A DNA stretch of 64,000 nt, from the NCBI RefSeq assembly GCF_000527095.1, contig NZ_AZUN01000001.1:1364001-1428000 (forward strand), written 5' to 3'. Positions 58,782-64,000 of the stretch are shown here, in pieces (the stretch's first letter is position 1; every line of letters starts with the position of its first letter). The stretch is from Methylomicrobium lacus LW14. Lineage in GTDB: Bacteria; Pseudomonadota; Gammaproteobacteria; Methylococcales; Methylomonadaceae. The notes beneath the pieces were generated by a model, which worked only from the letters and a program-made list of their open reading frames with translations, ran no database searches and was not told where the DNA came from. The position numbers and the translations under genes are program-made.

Positions 58782-60323
58782 GTGGTAATTAGAGAAACTT
58801 TGGATAAGATGCACCTAAAAATCCTATTGTCATGGCTAGGAATCGCTGACCTGAAAGCAGCAGGCCTGATTTCCGGTAATACCAGCGAGCCTATTGGCGA
58901 CGGTCCGATATTAGGTGCTCTCAAAAATCTCAGCTTCGACGAGCTCCATTTATTACATGATCACAACCAGCAAAAAGCGACCGCGTACATCAACTGGTTG
59001 GCTCAGTTTAACAGCATAAAAGTTGCCTCCATTCCTTGCTCGTTACGTTCCCCTATCGACTTCGGTGATATACACCATGCCGTAGACGGTTATTTACAGA
59101 AACTCACTGCCAGTAACCCTAACCTGGATATCAGCATCCATCTCTCACCCGGCACGCCGTCGATGACGGCTGTATCGATACTGCTGGGTAAAACCAAGTA
59201 CAACACGCGTTTCGTGCAATCGACCAAAGACAAAGGCGGTGAGTTTGTCAGCATCCCTTTCGACATCTCGGCCGAGTTTGTGCCGCAAATCGCTAAGCAT
59301 GCCGACAAAAAACTCTCCGAACTGTCGTCAGCCCAAGCGCCGCCGTCGGCAGCTTTTTCCGATATCGTGACGCAAAATCAAGATTTCTTACGCGTCATCC
59401 AAAAAGCCGAAAAAATTGCAGTGCGAGATGTGCCGGTTCTCATCATGGGAGAATCGGGTACTGGTAAGGAGTTGTTTGCCAAGGCCATTCATAATACCAG
59501 CCAACGCCAGGGCAAACCGTTTATCACCGTCAATTGTGGCGCCATTCCCAAAGACTTGATCGATTCAGAACTGTTCGGCCATATCAAAGGAGCTTTCACG
59601 GGGGCTGTGAGCAATAAAGCGGGATATTTTGAAGCAGCAGATGGTGGTACACTGTTTTTGGATGAATTTGGCGAATTGCCGGAAGATGCGCAAGTCCGCT
59701 TGTTGCGTGTACTCCAGTCCGGCGAAATCAGCAAAGTCGGAGATAGCGCCATAAAGACCGTCGATGTGCGGATTATCGCTGCGACCAACCGAAACCTCGC
59801 GCAAGACATCGCCATCGGCCGCTTTCGAGAAGACCTGTTTTATCGTGTGGCTATCGGCATTTTGATTTTACCACCCTTGCGTGAGAGAACTGGGGACATT
59901 GCCTTGCTCGTCGATCATTTGATGACTGCGATCAACCGCGAAGCGTCCAATCAGCCAGCCTTTGTTGATAAAAAACTTTCTGTAAAAGCAAAAAATATTA
60001 TCCTTAACTATGCTTGGCCAGGTAATATTCGTGAATTACACGGCACGTTACTGCGCGCTTCGATCTGGGCTGACACGGATACCATTACCGATCTTGATAT
60101 TCAGGAAGCCATGCTTACCCGGCCAACCAATAGTAACTCAAGCGAGCTGCCAGACATTGGCGAAGGCCTTGATATTCAAGGCCTTCTGGATGGTATAAAA
60201 CGTAAATACATTGCTCAGGCGCTGACTCAAGCGGCCGGCAATAAGAAAAAAGCCACGGAGTTATTGGGCCTGCCCAACTACCAAACCCTAAGTAACTGGA
60301 TGGACAAATTAGGCATCCAATAA
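58782..60323 (+). CDS. sigma-54 activator with RtcR/CARF-like sensor domain
   Basis: The 513-residue protein (GTG start, or ATG 58809) has three parts. The first 165 residues (KILLSWLG strand, then FDELHLLHDH, then the glycine loop HLSPGTPSM at about 121-128) resemble the CARF/RtcR sensor fold that binds cyclic oligonucleotides or RNA ends. Residues 195-430 are a sigma-54 AAA domain with Walker A GESGTGKE (223-230), the sigma-54-contacting GAFTGA (270-275) and Walker B LFLDEFGE. The last 45 residues form a Fis-type helix-turn-helix. The sigma-54-type promoter right after the gene suggests it controls hsdR. Confidence 0.88.
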   Translation: MVIRETLDKMHLKILLSWLGIADLKAAGLISGNTSEPIGDGPILGALKNLSFDELHLLHDHNQQKATAYINWLAQFNSIKVASIPCSLRSPIDFGDIHHAVDGYLQKLTASNPNLDISIHLSPGTPSMTAVSILLGKTKYNTRFVQSTKDKGGEFVSIPFDISAEFVPQIAKHADKKLSELSSAQAPPSAAFSDIVTQNQDFLRVIQKAEKIAVRDVPVLIMGESGTGKELFAKAIHNTSQRQGKPFITVNCGAIPKDLIDSELFGHIKGAFTGAVSNKAGYFEAADGGTLFLDEFGELPEDAQVRLLRVLQSGEISKVGDSAIKTVDVRIIAATNRNLAQDIAIGRFREDLFYRVAIGILILPPLRERTGDIALLVDHLMTAINREASNQPAFVDKKLSVKAKNIILNYAWPGNIRELHGTLLRASIWADTDTITDLDIQEAMLTRPTNSNSSELPDIGEGLDIQGLLDGIKRKYIAQALTQAAGNKKKATELLGLPNYQTLSNWMDKLGIQ

Positions 60324-60327
60324 AAAT

Positions 60328-60343
60328 TGGCACGCTCTTCGCT
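60328..60343 (+). promoter_or_regulatory. sigma-54-type promoter before hsdR
   Basis: TGGCACGCTCTTCGCT matches the -24 box TGGCACG in full and has GC exactly 10 bases after the GG pair. It begins 5 bases after the stop of the sigma-54 activator gene. Transcription would start near 60354, so HsdR would be read from ATG 60373 with a very short leader or be nearly leaderless from 60355; this closeness is a reason for caution. Confidence 0.55.
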
Positions 60344-60354
60344 ATAGAAGGGAC

Positions 60355-63300
60355 ATGGATAGAATCGACATCATGCAATCACAGAATTTTGAATTCCTGA
60401 GAAGCGTCTGGCCGGAATTGGCCAGCTTGGCCGGATTTGCCGAACACTATGCGTCCCTCGACCCGCAAAGCGCGCAGACCAAATTGCGCAACTTTGCCGA
60501 GCGTTCGGTTGCGATTGTCTATTCCCAACTAGGTTTACCCAGACCGCCGCAAGCCAACTTCATGGAACAGTTGACCAACGCGGCCTTCGAAGCGGTAACC
60601 CCCAAAGTCGTCATCGACAAACTGCATGCATTGCGCATTCACGGCAATAAAGCCGCTCATGGCGATAAGGTCAGCGAACAAAGCGCCCAGTGGTTATTGA
60701 AAGAAGCTTTCGACATTGCGCGTTGGTTATTCATTACCTACGCCAATGGCGATCAAAACAGCATAGCGGATTACCAAGCGCCTAAACCTGCGCAATCGGA
60801 AAAAGCCGACTATAAAAAAGAACGCAAAGCCTTGCTGGAGCAATACGCCAAACAGGAAGCCAGCATGCAGGCCATGCTGGCGGAATTGGAAGCGGAACGC
60901 GAAAAAGCTGCGCAACTCCAGCGAACCGCCCAGGAATTGGAGCAGCTTAAACAACAAGCCACCAACAAAGGACAAAAAGCGGCGCTGGATTTACATTTCA
61001 ACGAAGCGAGCACCCGCAAATACCTGATCGACCTGCAACTAACACAAGTTGGCTGGCAACTTGAGGATAATGATCAAGTCACCCTGGAAGAAAAAGTGCT
61101 GCATCAACCCACCACCAGCGGCGAAGGTTATGCCGACTATGTGTTATGGGATGACAACGGCAAACCGTTGGCGGTAATCGAAGCCAAAAAGACCGCCGTC
61201 GATGCAGAAACCGGCCGCCATCAAGCCAAATACTACGCCGACGGCCTGGAAAAAATGCACGGCCAGCGTCCGATCATTTTTTACACCAACGGCCACGATA
61301 TCTGGCTGTGGGACGACCATGCAGCACAGAATTACCCGCCGCGCCGGCTGTACGGTTTTTATTCCAAATCCAGCTTGCAATATCAGATACGCCAGCGCAT
61401 CGAGCGCAAACCGTTCAATACCGTCTCGCCAAAGCCGGACATCCTGACCGACCGCTTATATCAACACGAAGCCTTAAAACGCATTACCGAGCGTTTCGAG
61501 ACCAAACAACGCAAAGCCTTGGCGGTACAAGCCACCGGCACCGGCAAAACCCGACTGTCGATTGCCCTGGCCGATGTCTGCATGAAAGCCGGCTGGGTGA
61601 AGCGCGTATTATTCGTCTGCGACCGGCGCGAGCTGCGCAAACAGGCCAAAAATGCTTTCAGTGCCTTTCTGCCCGCACCGATTACCATCCTGACCAGCAA
61701 AAGCGTACAGGATACCCACAACCGCATCTTCGTCGCCACCTATCCGGCCATGATGAAAGTGTTCGATACCTTCGATCCCGGCTTTTTCGATTTGATCATC
61801 GCCGATGAATCGCACCGCAGCATCTACAACATCTACGGCGACATGTTCCGCTACTTCGATGCCTTGCAGGTCGGCCTGACCGCCACACCGGTGGAAATGG
61901 TCAGCCGTTCCACCTGCCAATTGTTCGGTTGCGACTTCAAACAGCCCACCAGCAATTACACGCTGGAAACGGCCGTCGAAGAAGGCTATCTGGTGCCGTA
62001 TCAAGTGGTCAAACACACCACGCAATTTTTGCGCGACGGCATCAAAGGCCATGCCTTGTCCGCCGAAGCCATTGCCGCATTGGAAGACCAAGGCATAGAT
62101 CCCAACAACCTGGATTTTGATGCCCAGGAGATCGACAGCGCTATTTTCAATAAGGACACCAACCGCAAGATCCTGCAAAACCTGATGGAACATGGCATTC
62201 GTCAGGCCGATGGACAAACGCTGGGCAAAACCATCATCTTCGCCCGTAACCACCAGCACGCCAAATTGTTGGAAAAGCTCTTCGACGAGCTATATCCCCA
62301 ATACGCCGGCAAGTTCTGCCAGGTCATCGACAACTACGATCCGCGCGCCGAAGTACTGATCGACGACTTCAAGGGCGAAGGCAGCAACGACCAACTGACC
62401 ATCGCCATCTCGGTCGATATGCTGGATACGGGTATCGACGTGCCGGAGATCGTCAATCTGGTCTTCGCTCGCCCGGTCAAATCGCCGGTCAAATTCTGGC
62501 AAATGGTCGGACGCGGCACCCGGTTGTGCCTAAATCTGTTCGGCCCCGGAAACCACAAAACCCACTTTCAGATTTTCGATCATTGGGGTGTGGTGGAATA
62601 CCACGGCCTGAAACAACGCGAGGTCGAAATCAGCCAAAGCAAATCGCTGATGCAGCGCCTGTTTGAATCACAACTAGGCTTGGCTAAAACCGCCCTGCAC
62701 TACGCCGAACCGGACTTTTTCGACGTGGTCGCTCAATCCCTGCACAAAGCCATCAACAGCCTGGACGACAAAACCATCGCCGTGCGCGACAAATGGAAAC
62801 TCAAACAGCAGATGAGCCAACTGGACGTATTGCGCCAGTTCAGCCCCAATACCGTCACGCTGCTGGAAACCGACATCGCCCCGCTGATGCAATGGCTGGA
62901 TGTGCGCGGCCACAGCGATGCTTACCAATGGGATTTGCTGCTCTGCCAAATCCAGCAACACAAATTGCAAAACACCCAGTCCTTCGGCGATCTGGCCGGC
63001 GAAGCCATCAGCCAGCTCTGGCAACTGCAAATGAACTTGAACCAGGTCAAAGCCAAGGCCGCGCTGATCAAACAATGCCGCGAGCTGACTTGGTGGCAAA
63101 ACGCGTCACTCGATGAACTGGAACAGGCGCGCATCGAACTGCGTAGCATTATGCAGCACCGAGACAAAGGAACCGGCCCAACCGTCGATAAACCCATCGT
63201 CGACATTCCTGACGGCGACGAAATCCGCGAAAAACAAAGCACCTACCTCAATGCGGTGGATATGGCCAGCTATCGACTCAAAGTCGAGCAAGCCTTAAAG

Positions 63301-63741
63301 GAACTGTTCGAACAGGATGCCGTCCTCAAGAAAATCCGCGCCGGCGAAGCGGTTACGGAAGCCGAATTGGCCAATCTCAATGCCTTGATTCACACACACC
63401 ATCCGGAAGTGGATTTACAGGTATTAAAAAGCTTTTACGATACCGCCGCCCCGCTGGAGCAAATTCTGCGTTCCATCGTGGGTATGGATGCCGATAAGGT
63501 CAACCAGCGTTTTGCCGCCTTCATTCAACAATACCCTAGTCTCAACGCCCGCCAAGTGCAGTTTTTAGGCTTGCTCAAACGCCAAATCGCCCAAAGCGGC
63601 GCGATTGAAATCGACCATCTTTACCAAATGCCGTTTGCCGCCATCGGCGAACTGGATGCTTTATTTACCAACGAACAACAAATCGACGACTTACTGTCGA
63701 TTGTACAAAGCTTCGGTAAACAACCGACACCACCGAATTAA
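60355..63741 (+). CDS. hsdR: type I restriction enzyme subunit HsdR
   Basis: This is the motor and nuclease subunit of a type I restriction-modification enzyme. The protein is 1128 residues (or 1122 from ATG 60373, whose MQSQNFEFLRSVWPEL start is typical). An N-terminal DUF4145-like domain and coiled coil (to about 215) precede the HSDR_N nuclease with the YVLWDDN and LAVIEAKKT catalytic pair. The helicase follows: QATGTGKTRLS (about 393), DESHRS, GLTATP and the QMVGRGTRL box. An EcoEI-like C-terminal region ends it. hsdM and hsdS are not in the window and should lie to the right. Confidence 0.95.
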   Translation: MDRIDIMQSQNFEFLRSVWPELASLAGFAEHYASLDPQSAQTKLRNFAERSVAIVYSQLGLPRPPQANFMEQLTNAAFEAVTPKVVIDKLHALRIHGNKAAHGDKVSEQSAQWLLKEAFDIARWLFITYANGDQNSIADYQAPKPAQSEKADYKKERKALLEQYAKQEASMQAMLAELEAEREKAAQLQRTAQELEQLKQQATNKGQKAALDLHFNEASTRKYLIDLQLTQVGWQLEDNDQVTLEEKVLHQPTTSGEGYADYVLWDDNGKPLAVIEAKKTAVDAETGRHQAKYYADGLEKMHGQRPIIFYTNGHDIWLWDDHAAQNYPPRRLYGFYSKSSLQYQIRQRIERKPFNTVSPKPDILTDRLYQHEALKRITERFETKQRKALAVQATGTGKTRLSIALADVCMKAGWVKRVLFVCDRRELRKQAKNAFSAFLPAPITILTSKSVQDTHNRIFVATYPAMMKVFDTFDPGFFDLIIADESHRSIYNIYGDMFRYFDALQVGLTATPVEMVSRSTCQLFGCDFKQPTSNYTLETAVEEGYLVPYQVVKHTTQFLRDGIKGHALSAEAIAALEDQGIDPNNLDFDAQEIDSAIFNKDTNRKILQNLMEHGIRQADGQTLGKTIIFARNHQHAKLLEKLFDELYPQYAGKFCQVIDNYDPRAEVLIDDFKGEGSNDQLTIAISVDMLDTGIDVPEIVNLVFARPVKSPVKFWQMVGRGTRLCLNLFGPGNHKTHFQIFDHWGVVEYHGLKQREVEISQSKSLMQRLFESQLGLAKTALHYAEPDFFDVVAQSLHKAINSLDDKTIAVRDKWKLKQQMSQLDVLRQFSPNTVTLLETDIAPLMQWLDVRGHSDAYQWDLLLCQIQQHKLQNTQSFGDLAGEAISQLWQLQMNLNQVKAKAALIKQCRELTWWQNASLDELEQARIELRSIMQHRDKGTGPTVDKPIVDIPDGDEIREKQSTYLNAVDMASYRLKVEQALKELFEQDAVLKKIRAGEAVTEAELANLNALIHTHHPEVDLQVLKSFYDTAAPLEQILRSIVGMDADKVNQRFAAFIQQYPSLNARQVQFLGLLKRQIAQSGAIEIDHLYQMPFAAIGELDALFTNEQQIDDLLSIVQSFGKQPTPPN

Positions 63742-63753
63742 GAGGAAACAGTC

Positions 63754-63978
63754 ATGCAAATCATGATTAATGTACCCGACAATTTACCGATGACCAGAGC
63801 CACCCAGCGCATCAAAGAATTGGAAAAAAGTTTGCGCGACGAAGCCAGTTTTTTATCCAGCGTATTGGCAAAAAAATCCAAGCAAGATCGACAAGCCGCC
63901 TTGCTCAAAATTGCCCATGACTGCGCCGCGCTACCTATCTTAGATGAACGCAGCCCCGATGAAATTTTGTACAATTAG
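63754..63978 (+). CDS. VapB-like antitoxin
   Basis: The 74-residue protein MQIMINVPDNLPMTRATQRI ends with LPILDERSPDEILYN, which matches the C-terminal tail (RSxDEILGY) of VapB-type antitoxins. The central helices are Lys/Arg/Asp-rich. An AGAGGAA ribosome site lies 9 bases upstream, 12 bases after hsdR, so they are probably one transcript. The next gene starts 5 bases later and would be the toxin. Confidence 0.78.
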   Translation: MQIMINVPDNLPMTRATQRIKELEKSLRDEASFLSSVLAKKSKQDRQAALLKIAHDCAALPILDERSPDEILYN

Positions 63979-63983
63979 ATTAC

Positions 63984-64000
63984 ATGGAACACAAAGTACC
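63984..64000 (+). CDS. start of a downstream gene, possibly a VapC (PIN) toxin
   Basis: Only MEHKV plus one further codon are visible before the window ends. The tight 5-base spacing to the antitoxin gene suggests the cognate toxin, but the sequence is too short to confirm it. Confidence 0.4.

Overview
This window looks like a chromosomal segment of a gammaproteobacterium, most likely a type I methanotroph or close relative (order Methylococcales). That placement is an inference from gene order and protein style: a damX-like ATPase, aroB-aroK and pilQPONM block; a gpmI-envC-ctpA order; an ArsR-rhodanese-secB-gpsA order; and a cysI-DUF934 pair. No methane oxidation gene is in view, so the placement is not proven.

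Layout. 1-31149 is a GC-rich backbone of intact housekeeping genes: shikimate enzymes, type IV pilus assembly (pilMNOPQ), rpmE, an AmpG-like permease, an NhaD-type antiporter, sulfite/nitrite reductase with DUF934, periplasmic proteases and murein-hydrolase regulators, secB, gpsA, an L,D-transpeptidase, mutM, a nitrate-uptake operon (nrtA-nrtB-fused nrtCD-porin) with a NasT-type ANTAR regulator and a GAF-repeat protein, and rep helicase. The one broken backbone gene is gpmI, reduced to 44 codons by an in-frame internal deletion.

At 31345-31421 lies tRNA-Arg(CCG), with a degenerate half copy just upstream. From there to the end the character changes: lower GC, gene fragments, homopolymer runs and insertion-sequence remnants. 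32-46 kb carries a sugar-phosphate island read leftward (gnd, zwf, HAD phosphatase, tal, tkt, DUF1840, pgm, a tiny coupled ORF, a glucoamylase-like protein, a DUF1269-like protein, pgi). Several members are broken: tal has lost its centre including the Schiff-base lysine segment, tkt is frameshifted, pgm lacks its 5' two thirds, and a proton-pumping P-type ATPase is decayed. 46-54 kb has ppc, a GH15 glucoamylase and an aconitase. 53.6-57.6 kb has IS3 and IS4 remnants around a truncated reductase and an intact quinol-type nitric oxide reductase.

The right end (57.6-64 kb) is a defence-type locus: a Lon-like AAA ATPase, a sigma-54 activator whose N-terminal domain resembles the RtcR/CARF ligand-sensing fold, a close match to a sigma-54 promoter, a type I restriction HsdR subunit, and a VapB-like antitoxin followed by the start of another gene. 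A signal-responsive, sigma-54-controlled restriction locus is the strongest candidate for an undescribed system here.

The second notable system is the nrtA leader. A sigma-54-type promoter, two adjacent stem-loops with hexaloops AAAGGU and AAAGGC (A at loop position 1, G at position 4, as ANTAR proteins require) and a terminator-like hairpin lie in the right order before nrtA, downstream of the nasT gene.
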